The notes under the pieces: generated by a model
Told to the model about the DNA's origin: nothing
What the model saw: the letters and a program-made list of their open reading frames with translations, nothing else
Database searches by the model: none
Assembly (NCBI RefSeq): GCF_029428675.1
Contig: NZ_JAJNEL010000001.1
Coordinates: forward strand, 4,712,001-4,776,000
Direction of reading: 5' to 3'
Length of the DNA stretch: 64,000 bases
Source of the DNA: Streptomyces sp. JH14
Lineage (GTDB): Bacteria > Actinomycetota > Actinomycetes > Streptomycetales > Streptomycetaceae
In this document: positions 10,465-19,451 of the stretch, in pieces
How the letters are laid out: every line of letters begins with the position of its first letter
Position numbering within the stretch: position 1 is the first letter of the stretch
Program-made: the position numbers and the translations under genes

Positions 10465-12261
10465 ATGAAGCCCATTCACTCGCGCTCCGCACGCGTCATG
10501 GTCGTCGCAGTTGCGGCGGGCTCGCTGGCGCTGACCGGCTGCTCCAAGGACAGCGGTAAGAACGCCAAGGACGAGTCGAAGTCCAAGCAGGACGCTGCGG
10601 CCCAGTCGCAGCCTGTCGTCTACGGCACCGCGGCTCAGTCCAACGGCCCGGCGGCAGAGGTCCCGGGCGCCAAGCCCGGCGGCACCATCAACGTCTACAC
10701 GCAGTCGGACCTCTCCCACATGGACCCGGGTCAGATCTACGTCAGTGACGCGGGCCAGTTCGCCAACCTGCTTCACCGCAAGCTGACGAACTACCAGGAG
10801 GACGACAAGGGCAACCTGACCGTCGTCGGTGACATCGCCACCGACGCCGGCAAGTCCTCCGACGGCGGCAAGACCTGGACGTACACGCTCAAGGACGGCA
10901 TCAAGGACGAGGACGGCAACGTCATCACCTCGGCCGACGTCCGTCACACCATCGAGCGCCAGTACTCGAAGGTCATCTTCGACGGTCCCTCCTTCATCCA
11001 GAGCTGGCTCTCCGGCTCCGACTACCGCAAGGCGCTGCCGGACGGCCCGTACAAGGGCAAGCACCTTCCGGACTCCGTCCTCGCGACCCCGGACGCGAAG
11101 ACGGTCGTCTTCCACTTCGACAAGGCCCGCCCGGACCTCCCGCAGGCGCTGGCCATGGCCGGTTACGGCATCGTCCCGCAGAAGGACGACACGAAGGAGA
11201 AGTACGACAAGGCCCCGAAGTCTCTCGGCCCGTACAAGATCGCTGAGTACAAGTCCGGCAAGTCCCTCACGCTGGTCAAGAACACCAACTGGGACCCGAA
11301 GACGGACGCGGTGCGTCACCAGTACGTCGACGGTTACAACTTCACCACGACGATCGACGGCCCGAGCCAGACCAAGCGTCTGATCGCCGACCAGGGCGAT
11401 GCCAAGAACGCCATCCAGTTCACGGACTCGGTCGACCCGGCCCAGATGCAGTCCGTGATCACCAACGCGGCGGTCAACAAGCGCACGATCAAGGGCTACC
11501 AGCCCTACGTGTGGCAGCTGACCTTCAACCTGGACCGCATCAAGGACAAGAAGATCCGCGATGCGATCACCTACGCGCTCCCGAACCAGCGCATGATCCA
11601 GGCTGACGGTGGCAAGTACGGTGGCGAGCTGGCCGGCGGTCTGTTCGCGCCCACCCTGCCGGGCTTCGACCCGACGTACGACCCGTTCGGCAAGCTGAAG
11701 AAGCCCAACGGTGACCCGGAGAAGGCCAAGCAGCTCCTGAAGGAGGCGGGCTTCAAGCAGGGCACCAAGCTCACCTACGCCTACTCCAACACGCCGCGTG
11801 GCCAGAAGCAGATGGTCATCATCAAGGACGCGCTGAACGCCATCGGCTTCGACGTCCAGGCCAAGGAGATCGAGCGCGCCAGCTTCTACGAGCAGGTCGG
11901 CAAGGTCAAGAACCCGTACGACATGTACATGACGGGTTGGGGCCAGGACTGGTCCTCCCCGTCGACGGTCGTGACCCCGGTCTACGACGGCACGCTGGTC
12001 TCCGACGGCGCGTCGAACTACTCCCACATCAACGATGAGAAGGTCAACTCCCTCATCCAGGAAGCCCTGGTCCTGCAGCCCGATGCCGCGGCCAAGAAGT
12101 GGGAAGAGGCTCACCACCGCATCGTCGAGGAGATCAACCCGGCTGCTCCGGTCTACTACTCGAAGCAGATCCAGCTCTTCGGCTCCAACATCGGTGGCGC
12201 CCGGTACAGCACGAACTCGAGCTACATCGACATCAACCGTCTGTACCTGATCCAGCCGTAA
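10465..12261 (+). CDS. bldKB: Oligopeptide-binding lipoprotein BldKB
   Basis: 598-residue extracellular solute-binding lipoprotein (family 5). The signal peptide ends in lipobox LTGC near residue 27, followed by a Lys/Ser/Ala linker and the binding fold, which starts around GGTINVYTQSDLSHMDPGQ. It captures extracellular oligopeptides and delivers them to the BldKA/BldKC channel; in S. coelicolor the equivalent protein is required for response to an extracellular developmental signal. Start ATG 10465. It lies 97 bases after the first permease gene and is followed by an intra-operon hairpin (12279-12318), which could make it more abundant than the channel subunits. The sequence is intact and of normal length. 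Confidence 0.85.
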   Translation: MKPIHSRSARVMVVAVAAGSLALTGCSKDSGKNAKDESKSKQDAAAQSQPVVYGTAAQSNGPAAEVPGAKPGGTINVYTQSDLSHMDPGQIYVSDAGQFANLLHRKLTNYQEDDKGNLTVVGDIATDAGKSSDGGKTWTYTLKDGIKDEDGNVITSADVRHTIERQYSKVIFDGPSFIQSWLSGSDYRKALPDGPYKGKHLPDSVLATPDAKTVVFHFDKARPDLPQALAMAGYGIVPQKDDTKEKYDKAPKSLGPYKIAEYKSGKSLTLVKNTNWDPKTDAVRHQYVDGYNFTTTIDGPSQTKRLIADQGDAKNAIQFTDSVDPAQMQSVITNAAVNKRTIKGYQPYVWQLTFNLDRIKDKKIRDAITYALPNQRMIQADGGKYGGELAGGLFAPTLPGFDPTYDPFGKLKKPNGDPEKAKQLLKEAGFKQGTKLTYAYSNTPRGQKQMVIIKDALNAIGFDVQAKEIERASFYEQVGKVKNPYDMYMTGWGQDWSSPSTVVTPVYDGTLVSDGASNYSHINDEKVNSLIQEALVLQPDAAAKKWEEAHHRIVEEINPAAPVYYSKQIQLFGSNIGGARYSTNSSYIDINRLYLIQP

Positions 12262-12278
12262 CACCGAATCACGGCTGA

Positions 12279-12318
12279 TCCGTGGGGGTGTGCGCCAGGC
12301 GGAGCGCACCCCCACGGA
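12279..12318 (+). promoter_or_regulatory. Intra-operon hairpin between bldKB and bldKC
   Basis: Perfect 12-bp arms TCCGTGGGGGTG and CACCCCCACGGA (12279-12290 and 12307-12318), 17 bases after the bldKB stop and 50 before the next start, with no T tract. Probably an mRNA-stabilising or partial-termination element that raises lipoprotein over permease output. Confidence 0.65.
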
Positions 12319-12368
12319 CCCTCCCCCCCTTACTACCCCGCCGCTTCCGAAGAGAGCAGCCTCCCGCG

Positions 12369-13346
12369 ATGCTTCAGTTCCTCATCCGCAGGTTGACCGG
12401 CGCCGTCGTCATCATGTTCCTGATCGGCGCGTTCACGTTCTTCCTGTTCTACACAATCCCTCAGGACTTCGCCGAGCTCTCCTGCGGCAAGAACTGCTCG
12501 CCGGAGAACATCGCGGTCATCCGCGAGAATCTCGGCCTCGACAAGCCGATCACCACCCAGTTCTGGGACTTCATGGTCGGCATCGTCACCGGCCGGGACT
12601 TCCCTGTCGGCCACTGCCCCGCACCGTGCCTCGGAGTCTCCTTCAGCACTGGTGACTTCGTCTGGGCGTCCATCATGGACCGCTTCCCGCTGACGCTGTC
12701 GCTGACCATCGGCGGTCTCGTCATCTTCCTGGTGCTGGGACTCGCCTCGGGACTCATCGCTGCGTGGAAGCGCGGCACCGCGGTCGACAAGGCCGTCAGT
12801 GGCGCCTCGATGGTGCTCAGCTCGTTCCAGATCTACTTCCTTGGGCCGATCGTTCTTGGCATCTTCGTCTACCAGACAGGGTGGATGGAAAGCCCCAAGT
12901 ACGTTCCGTTCACGGACGATCCGATCGGCTGGGCCTACGGGCTGTTGATTCCCTGGGCCGTCATGGCGACGATCTTCACCGCCCAGTACACGCGTATGGC
13001 TCGCTCCACCATGATCGAGCAGCTTCAGGAAGAGCATGTCCGCACCGCGCGGGCCAAGGGCATGCCACAGCGGTACGTCTTCTTCCGCTACGCCTGGCGC
13101 GGCTCTCTCGCTCCCATCGTCACCATCCTCGGCATGGACCTCAGCGCGCTCCTCGCCGGTGCCGTGGTCACCGAGTTCACCTTCCAGCTGGCCGGTGTCG
13201 GCCGCCTGGCAGTGGACTCGTCGCTGACCAAGGACCTGCCGCTGACGATGGGCGTGATGCTGTTCGGGGCCTTCTTCATCCTGATCCTGAACATCATCGT
13301 GGACCTCACCTACGCCTACATCGACCCGCGCGTGCGCCTCGCCTAG
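12369..13346 (+). CDS. bldKC: Oligopeptide ABC transporter permease (DppB/OppB type), BldK system
   Basis: 325-residue inner-membrane permease. It begins with the family-typical MLQFLIRRLTGAVVIMFLIG helix, then a large periplasmic loop (residues about 35-95) containing four cysteines (CGKNC and CPAPC), which could form disulphides. Five further helices follow, with the cytoplasmic docking loop near VRTARAKGMPQRYVFFRYAW. It pairs with the DppC-type permease at 9342 to form the channel. ATG 12369 is chosen because it gives the conserved N-terminus. It ends 10 bases before the first ATPase gene. The cysteine-rich loop is less common in family members and may suit an oxidising extracellular setting. 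Confidence 0.84.
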   Translation: MLQFLIRRLTGAVVIMFLIGAFTFFLFYTIPQDFAELSCGKNCSPENIAVIRENLGLDKPITTQFWDFMVGIVTGRDFPVGHCPAPCLGVSFSTGDFVWASIMDRFPLTLSLTIGGLVIFLVLGLASGLIAAWKRGTAVDKAVSGASMVLSSFQIYFLGPIVLGIFVYQTGWMESPKYVPFTDDPIGWAYGLLIPWAVMATIFTAQYTRMARSTMIEQLQEEHVRTARAKGMPQRYVFFRYAWRGSLAPIVTILGMDLSALLAGAVVTEFTFQLAGVGRLAVDSSLTKDLPLTMGVMLFGAFFILILNIIVDLTYAYIDPRVRLA

Positions 13347-13356
13347 GAGAACGACC

Positions 13357-14418
13357 GTGACCACACTGACCAAGACCGAAGACACGCCGGCCCCGACCGG
13401 GCCGGAGGGCTTCCTCTCGGTACGCGACCTGCGGGTGCGGTTCTCCACCGAGGACGGCATCGTCAACGCGGTCGACGGACTCTCCTTCGATGTCGAGCGC
13501 GGTAAGACGCTGGGTATCGTGGGCGAATCGGGCTCCGGGAAGTCCGTGACCAACCTGGCCATCCTCGGGCTGCACAACCCGCAGAGCTCGCAGGTCCAGG
13601 GAGAGATCATCCTGGACGGCCAGGAGCTGACCGGCGCCACGGAGAAGGAAATGGAGAGCATCCGCGGCAACAAGGCCGCGATGATCTTCCAGGACCCGCT
13701 GACCGCCCTCTCGCCCTACTACACGGTGGGACGTCAGCTCTCCGAGCCGTTCCGCAAGCACACCGGCGCCTCCAAGAGGGAGGCGAAGGCCCGGGCGATC
13801 GAGATGCTGACGAAGGTCGGCATCCCGCAGCCCGCGATGCGCTTCGACGACTACCCCCACCAGTTCTCGGGCGGTATGCGGCAGCGCGCGATGATCGCCA
13901 TGGCGCTGATGTGCAACCCCGACCTGCTGATCGCCGACGAGCCGACCACCGCGCTCGACGTGACCGTGCAGGCCCAGATCCTGGACCTCCTCAAGGACCT
14001 CCAGCAGGAGTTCGGGTCGGCGATCATCTTCATCACCCACGACCTCGGCGTCATCGCCAACATGGCGGACGACCTGCTCGTGATGTACGCCGGGCGGGCA
14101 GTCGAGCGCGGCAGCGTCCGCGACGTCCTGCGTGCGCCGGAGCACCCCTACACCTGGGGTCTGCTCAGCTCGATGCCGCGTCTGAGCAGCGACATCAACG
14201 AGGCGCTGGCACCGATCCCCGGATCCCCGCCCAGCCTCCTCAACCCGCCTTCCGGCTGTGCCTTCCACCCGCGGTGCGCCTTCACCGACAAGGTGGACGG
14301 CGGGCGGTGCAGCGGTGAGAGGCCACTGCTGGCCGACGGCCGGGCCGCGGCCTGCCACCTCACCGGGGAGCAGAGGAACACCATCTTCATCGATCACATC
14401 AAGCCCCGGCTGGGCTAG
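13357..14418 (+). CDS. bldKD: Oligopeptide ABC transporter ATPase (DppD type), BldK system
   Basis: 353-residue cytoplasmic ATPase. Walker A GESGSGKS near residue 54, Q-loop in MIFQDPLTALSP, ABC signature FSGGMRQR, Walker B LLIADEPT and the switch histidine in FITHDLGV are all present. The C-terminal Opp/Dpp extension has the CAFHPRC segment associated in this family with a 4Fe-4S-like cysteine cluster. GTG 13357 is preceded by AGGAGAA. It follows bldKC by 10 bases and precedes the second ATPase by 14. It forms a heterodimer with the neighbouring ATPase to drive peptide import. Confidence 0.86.
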   Translation: MTTLTKTEDTPAPTGPEGFLSVRDLRVRFSTEDGIVNAVDGLSFDVERGKTLGIVGESGSGKSVTNLAILGLHNPQSSQVQGEIILDGQELTGATEKEMESIRGNKAAMIFQDPLTALSPYYTVGRQLSEPFRKHTGASKREAKARAIEMLTKVGIPQPAMRFDDYPHQFSGGMRQRAMIAMALMCNPDLLIADEPTTALDVTVQAQILDLLKDLQQEFGSAIIFITHDLGVIANMADDLLVMYAGRAVERGSVRDVLRAPEHPYTWGLLSSMPRLSSDINEALAPIPGSPPSLLNPPSGCAFHPRCAFTDKVDGGRCSGERPLLADGRAAACHLTGEQRNTIFIDHIKPRLG

Positions 14419-14432
14419 GGAGACGCAGAGAC

Positions 14433-15551
14433 ATGAGTGAAAACGTCACTCTGCCTGAACAGCAGGGTTCAGTGGATGAGGTTCGTGAGCGCCGCGAGCT
14501 GATGTCCGTCCAGGGCATGGCCATGCACTTCCCGATCTACGGAGGCTTCCCCTTCCGGCGCCAGGTCGGTGCCGTCAAGGCGGTCGACGGGATCGACCTG
14601 ACGGTGTACGAGGGCGAGAGCCTCGGCCTCGTGGGCGAGTCCGGTTGCGGCAAGTCCACCACGGGCCGGATGATGACCCGCCTTCTGGAGCCCACCGGCG
14701 GAAAGCTCCTCTACGAGGGTCAGGACATCACCCACGCCAGCCGGAAGCAGCTGGCCCCCATTCGGTCCGAGATCCAGATGATCTTCCAGGACCCGTACTC
14801 GTCGCTCAACCCGCGGCAGACCGTCGGCAGCATCATCAAGAGCCCGATGGAGGTCAACGGCATCAAGCCTGCCGGGGGCATGGAGAACCGGGTGCGGGAG
14901 CTGCTCGAGCTCGTGGGCCTGAACCCCGAGCACTACAACCGCTTCCCGCACGAGTTCTCCGGCGGTCAGCGCCAGCGCATCGGTGTTGCCCGTGCCCTCG
15001 CGCTCCAGCCGAAGCTGATCATCGCCGACGAGCCGGTCTCGGCTCTCGACGTCTCGATCCAGGCCCAGGTGGTGAACCTGCTGCAGAAGGTGCAGCGGGA
15101 GTTGGGCATCGCCTTCGTGTTCATCGCGCACGACCTGGCGATCGTCCGGCACTTCTCCGAGCGTGTGGCCGTGATGTACCTCGGCAAGGTGGTGGAGGTC
15201 GCGGACCGCGACTCGCTCTACAACCGACCCCGGCACCCGTATACCCACGCCCTTCTGTCGGCCGTTCCGGAGGCGGACGTCGACAGCGCCTCCAAGGAGC
15301 GCATCCGGCTCGAGGGCGATGTGCCGTCCCCGATCTCGCCCCCGTCCGGCTGCCGGTTCCGCACCCGTTGCTGGAAGGCGCAGGACAAGTGCGCGACGGA
15401 GGAGCCGCCGCTCGTACAGATCTCCGGCAACCGCGCGGGGCACCTGACCGCGTGCCACTTCCCGGAGGACCCGACGACCGAGGGCCGCGACGAGGCCATC
15501 ATCATGGACCCGGCGCTCTCCGCTCTCGAGGATCAGCCCTCCAAGAGCTGA
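14433..15551 (+). CDS. bldKE: Oligopeptide ABC transporter ATPase (DppF type), BldK system
   Basis: 372-residue cytoplasmic ATPase and partner of the preceding protein. Walker A GESGCGKS, Q-loop IFQDPYSSLNP, signature FSGGQRQR, Walker B LIIADEPVSAL and switch histidine FIAHDLAI are intact. The Opp/Dpp C-terminal domain includes the FRTRCWKAQDKC cysteine stretch. ATG 14433 follows the bldKD stop by 14 bases. It is the last gene of the operon, closed by a long hairpin. No sign of degradation. Confidence 0.86.
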   Translation: MSENVTLPEQQGSVDEVRERRELMSVQGMAMHFPIYGGFPFRRQVGAVKAVDGIDLTVYEGESLGLVGESGCGKSTTGRMMTRLLEPTGGKLLYEGQDITHASRKQLAPIRSEIQMIFQDPYSSLNPRQTVGSIIKSPMEVNGIKPAGGMENRVRELLELVGLNPEHYNRFPHEFSGGQRQRIGVARALALQPKLIIADEPVSALDVSIQAQVVNLLQKVQRELGIAFVFIAHDLAIVRHFSERVAVMYLGKVVEVADRDSLYNRPRHPYTHALLSAVPEADVDSASKERIRLEGDVPSPISPPSGCRFRTRCWKAQDKCATEEPPLVQISGNRAGHLTACHFPEDPTTEGRDEAIIMDPALSALEDQPSKS

Positions 15552-15567
15552 CACCACTCGGATCGGT

Positions 15568-15619
15568 TGTCAGGCCCGGGTGTCCGGACGCGCAGGCGTC
15601 CCGGCACCCGGGCCTGACA
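15568..15619 (+). terminator. Terminator of the bldK operon
   Basis: 15-bp perfect arms TGTCAGGCCCGGGTG and complement (15568-15582 and 15605-15619), with the 22-base interior also partly self-complementary. It lies 17 bases after the bldKE stop and separates the two transporter operons. Confidence 0.8.
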
Positions 15620-15815
15620 GCTGTGACGCGCTGTACAGCGGGAGGTCATTGATTGTCAGGTCCATGACATGTGACGAGAGATGCGGTGGCGCCGTCCATC
15701 GAGCAGAACGGGCGAATTCGGCCGTACTCGGATGGGTGGTGTCGATATGCGCAAAATTCACAATGAGGTGATATTTGACTCCAAGTGAGACAGCGCTCGA
15801 CGAGGAGGCATTTCC

Positions 15816-17453
15816 ATGCGCGGAGCCACACAGGCCAAGTGGGCCGCATGTGCCGTGGCCGTCGCTCTTGCGGCGACAGCCTGCGGCGGCGGGGGGGAAA
15901 GCGGCGGTGGCGGTGGCGGCGGCGCCAATGGGATCGTCAGCTCCTCCTGGGGGGACCCGCAGAACCCGCTGGAGCCCGCCAATACCAATGAGGTGCAGGG
16001 CGGCAAGGTTCTCGACATGGTCTTCCGGGGACTGAAGAAGTACGACCCGAAGACCGGCGCGGCCACGAACATGCTCGCCGAGAAGATCGACACCACCGAC
16101 TCGCAGACCTTCACGATCAAGGTGAAGGACGGCTGGACCTTCAGCAACGGCGAGAAGATCACGGCGAAGTCCTTCGTGGACGCCTGGAACTACGGCGCCC
16201 TGCTGAAGAACAACCAGAAGAACGCCTACTTCTTCGGCTACATCGACGGCTACGACCAGGTCCACCCCGCCAGCGGCAGCGCCCGCGCGGGCACGCTCTC
16301 CGGTCTCAAGATCGTCGACCCCATGACCTTCACCGTCAAGCTGACGCAGAAGTTCTCGCTCTGGCCGGACACCCTCGGCTATCCGGCCTTCGCCCCGCTG
16401 CCGCAGGCCTTCTTCACCGATCACGCAGGCTGGCTCGCCAAGCCCATCGGCAACGGTCCGTACACCATCGAGAAGTACACCAAGGGCTCCTCGATGAGCC
16501 TGCGCAAGTGGGACAAGTACCCCGGTGACGACAAGGCGCAGAACGGCGGCATCGACCTCAAGGTCTACACCGACAACAACACCGCGTACACCGACCTGAT
16601 CGCGGGCAACCTCGATCTCGTCGACGACGTGCCGGCCTCGCAGCTGAAGAACGTCAAGGCGGACCTCGGCGACCGGTACATCAACACCCCGGCCGGCATC
16701 ATCCAGACCCTCGCCTTCCCCTTCTACGACAAGAAGTGGGACACCCCCGGCGGCATCAAGGTCCGCCAGGGCCTGTCGATGGCGATCAACCGCGACCAGA
16801 TCACCGACCAGATCTTCCAGAAGACCCGCACCCCCGCATCCGACTGGACGTCCCCGGTCCTCGGCGCGGACGGCGGCTTCAAGGAGGGGCTGTGCGGCGC
16901 CCCGTGCGAGTACAACGCGGCGGACGCCAAGAAGCTGATCCAGGAGGGCGGCGGCATCCCCGGCGGCCAGCTCAAGATCTCGTACAACGCGGACACCGGC
17001 TCGCACAAGGAATGGGTCGACGCCGTCTGCAACAGCATCAACAAGGTGATGGGGAACAACAGGGCCTGCGTGGGTTCCCCGGTCGGCACCTTCGCCGACT
17101 TCCGCAGCCAGGTCTCCCAGCAGAAGCTCACCGGCGCCTGGCGCGCGGGCTGGCAGATGGACTATCCGCTGATCCAGAACTTCCTGCAGCCCCTCTACTA
17201 CACCGACGCCTCGTCCAACGACGGCAAGTGGAGCAACAAGAGGTTCGACGCCCTGATCGACAAGGCCAACGCCGAGTCCGACAAGGCCAAGGCCGTCTCC
17301 ACATTCCAGGACGCGGAGAAGGTCCTCGCCGAGCAGATGCCCGTCATCCCGCTCTGGTACCAGAACGGCAGCGCCGGCTACTCGGACCAGATCACCAACG
17401 TCGCGCTGAACCAGTTCAGCGTCCCGGTGTACGAGCAGATCAAGGTCAAGTAA
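15816..17453 (+). CDS. Oligopeptide-binding lipoprotein of the second Opp system
   Basis: 545-residue solute-binding lipoprotein of family 5. Signal peptide with lipobox ATAC near residue 23, then a Gly/Ser spacer and the binding fold beginning VSSSWGDPQNPLEPANT. The paired cysteines in GLCGAPC and in AVCNSINKVMGNNRAC suggest disulphides outside the cell. GAGGAGG lies about nine bases before ATG 15816. It is first in a second complete importer operon of different gene order from bldK (lipoprotein, DppB, DppC, DppD, DppF). It shares the general architecture with BldKB but the sequence is clearly different, so the ligand probably differs. The ligand cannot be read from the sequence. Confidence 0.88.
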   Translation: MRGATQAKWAACAVAVALAATACGGGGESGGGGGGGANGIVSSSWGDPQNPLEPANTNEVQGGKVLDMVFRGLKKYDPKTGAATNMLAEKIDTTDSQTFTIKVKDGWTFSNGEKITAKSFVDAWNYGALLKNNQKNAYFFGYIDGYDQVHPASGSARAGTLSGLKIVDPMTFTVKLTQKFSLWPDTLGYPAFAPLPQAFFTDHAGWLAKPIGNGPYTIEKYTKGSSMSLRKWDKYPGDDKAQNGGIDLKVYTDNNTAYTDLIAGNLDLVDDVPASQLKNVKADLGDRYINTPAGIIQTLAFPFYDKKWDTPGGIKVRQGLSMAINRDQITDQIFQKTRTPASDWTSPVLGADGGFKEGLCGAPCEYNAADAKKLIQEGGGIPGGQLKISYNADTGSHKEWVDAVCNSINKVMGNNRACVGSPVGTFADFRSQVSQQKLTGAWRAGWQMDYPLIQNFLQPLYYTDASSNDGKWSNKRFDALIDKANAESDKAKAVSTFQDAEKVLAEQMPVIPLWYQNGSAGYSDQITNVALNQFSVPVYEQIKVK

Positions 17454-17462
17454 TCACGCGGG

Positions 17463-17502
17463 GCCGGGTGGCCGGTGCGCTGTGCCGCACCGGCCACCCG
17501 GC
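17463..17502 (+). promoter_or_regulatory. Intra-operon hairpin after the second Opp lipoprotein gene
   Basis: Perfect 17-bp stem (17463-17479 with 17486-17502) and a 6-base loop, starting 10 bases after the lipoprotein stop. It is the counterpart of the hairpin after bldKB and likely sets the ratio of binding protein to channel. Confidence 0.75.
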
Positions 17503-17547
17503 TTCCGCATCCCTGCGCCACCGACCCCCGCGACCCCCGGAGTCTTC

Positions 17548-18471
17548 ATGGGACGTTATGTGATCCGGCGGCTGCTGCAGATGATCCCGGTCTTCTTCGG
17601 CACCACGCTGCTGATCTTCCTCATGGTGAACGTGATGGGCGACCCCATCGCGGGTCTCTGCGGCGACCGTCAGTGCGATCCGGCGACCGCCGCCCAGCTC
17701 CGCTCGGAGTTCGGTCTCGATAAGCCGGTCTGGCAGCAGTACGCCACCTACATGGGCAATGTCTTCACCGGCGACTTCGGCACCGCGTTCAACGGCCAGA
17801 AGGTCACCGAACTGATGGGGACCGCCTTCCCCATCACCATCCGGCTCACCATCATCGCGATCGTCTTCGAGATCGTCATCGGCATCACCCTCGGCGTCAT
17901 CACCGGCCTGCGCCGCGGCCGGCCCGTCGACACCACCGTGCTGATCCTGACCCTGGTCGTCATCTCCATCCCGACCTTCGTCACCGGTCTGCTGCTGCAG
18001 CTCCTCCTCGGCGTGAAGTGGGGCGTCATCAAGCCCTCCGTCTCCCCGGAGGCGCCGTTCAACGAACTCCTCATCCCCGGACTCGTCCTCGCCTCGGTCT
18101 CCCTGGCGTACGTCACCCGGCTCACCCGGACCTCGATCGCCGAGAACGCCCGCGCCGACTACGTCCGTACCGCCACCGCCAAGGGCCTCCCCAGGCGACG
18201 GGTCGTCATCCGGCACCTGCTGCGCAACTCGCTGATCCCCGTCGTCACCTTCATCGGTACGGACGTGGGCGCCCTGATGGGCGGGGCCATCGTCACCGAG
18301 CGCATCTTCAACATCCACGGCGTCGGCTACCAGCTCTACCAGGGCATCCTGCGCCAGAACTCCCAGACCGTCGTCGGGTTCGTCACCGTCCTGGTCCTCG
18401 TCTTCCTGGCGGCCAACCTGATCGTCGACCTCCTGTACGCCGTACTCGACCCGAGGATCCGCTATGCCTGA
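17548..18471 (+). CDS. Oligopeptide ABC permease (DppB type), second system
   Basis: 307-residue permease. N-terminal MGRYVIRRLLQMIPVFFGTT helix, six membrane helices overall and the cytoplasmic loop YVRTATAKGLPRRRVVIRH that docks the ATPases. The extracellular loop after helix 1 carries a short CGDRQC motif. ATG 17548 gives the conserved family start. Its last codons overlap the next gene by eight bases, so translation of the two permeases is coupled. Confidence 0.9.
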   Translation: MGRYVIRRLLQMIPVFFGTTLLIFLMVNVMGDPIAGLCGDRQCDPATAAQLRSEFGLDKPVWQQYATYMGNVFTGDFGTAFNGQKVTELMGTAFPITIRLTIIAIVFEIVIGITLGVITGLRRGRPVDTTVLILTLVVISIPTFVTGLLLQLLLGVKWGVIKPSVSPEAPFNELLIPGLVLASVSLAYVTRLTRTSIAENARADYVRTATAKGLPRRRVVIRHLLRNSLIPVVTFIGTDVGALMGGAIVTERIFNIHGVGYQLYQGILRQNSQTVVGFVTVLVLVFLAANLIVDLLYAVLDPRIRYA

Positions 18472-19438
18472 GCAGACGCCGGACGAAGCGATCTCCCCGG
18501 GCGGAGCAGGAGCAGCCATGGATCTCGCCCTGGCGCAAGGGGAGACCCTGGAGAAGACACCGGGCGGCCCCGAGGGCACCGGCCCGGCGGAGAAGCCCCG
18601 CAGTCTCTGGTCCGACGCCTGGCGCGACCTGCGCCGCAACCCGGTCTTCATCATCTCCGCCCTGATCATCCTCTTCCTGGTGATCATCTCGATCTGGCCG
18701 TCGCTGATCACGGACCAGGACCCGCTCGACTGCGACCTGGGCAAGGCCCAGGAGGGCTCCCAGCCCGGCCACCCGTTCGGCTTCGACGGGCAGGGCTGCG
18801 ACGTCTACACCCGTACCGTCTACGGGGCCAGGACCTCGGTCACGGTGGGCGTCTGCGCCACCGTCGGAGTCTCGATCCTCGGCGGCATCCTGGGCGGGCT
18901 GGCCGGCTTCTTCGGCGGCTGGTGGGACTCGGTCCTCTCCCGGATCACCGACATCTTCTTCGGCATCCCGGTCGTCCTCGGCGGCCTGGTCTTCCTCTCC
19001 GTGGTGACCAGTTCCACCGTCTGGCCGGTGATCGGATTCATCGTGCTGCTGGGCTGGCCGCAGATCGCCCGCATCGCCCGTGGCTCGGTCATCACCGCCA
19101 AGCAGAACGACTACGTCCAGGCGGCCCGGGCGCTCGGCGCCTCCAACTCCCGGATGATGCTGCGCCACATCGCCCCCAACGCGGTCGCCCCCGTGATCGT
19201 CGTCGCGACCATCGCCCTCGGTACGTACATCTCGCTGGAGGCGACCCTGTCGTTCCTCGGCGTCGGACTGAAACCGCCGGCCGTCTCCTGGGGCATCGAC
19301 ATCTCGGCCGCCTCCCAGTACATCCGCAACGCCCCGCACATGCTGCTCTGGCCCGCCGGAGCGCTGGCGATCACCGTGCTCGCGTTCATCATGCTCGGCG
19401 ACGCGGTGCGCGACGCCCTCGACCCCAAGCTGCGCTGA
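18464..19438 (+). CDS. Oligopeptide ABC permease (DppC type), second system
   Basis: 324-residue permease. An unusually long hydrophilic N-terminus of about 60 residues (Gly/Glu/Pro-rich) precedes the first helix (PVFIISALIILFLVIISIWP). The EAA-type docking loop reads YVQAARALGASNSRMMLRHIAPN. ATG 18464 overlaps the previous gene by eight bases. Two cysteines in the first external loop (DCDLG and GCDVY) parallel those in the partner permease. Forms the translocation pore with the DppB-type protein. Confidence 0.9.
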   Translation: MPEQTPDEAISPGGAGAAMDLALAQGETLEKTPGGPEGTGPAEKPRSLWSDAWRDLRRNPVFIISALIILFLVIISIWPSLITDQDPLDCDLGKAQEGSQPGHPFGFDGQGCDVYTRTVYGARTSVTVGVCATVGVSILGGILGGLAGFFGGWWDSVLSRITDIFFGIPVVLGGLVFLSVVTSSTVWPVIGFIVLLGWPQIARIARGSVITAKQNDYVQAARALGASNSRMMLRHIAPNAVAPVIVVATIALGTYISLEATLSFLGVGLKPPAVSWGIDISAASQYIRNAPHMLLWPAGALAITVLAFIMLGDAVRDALDPKLR

Positions 19439-19451
19439 GGAGCCCGTTGCC

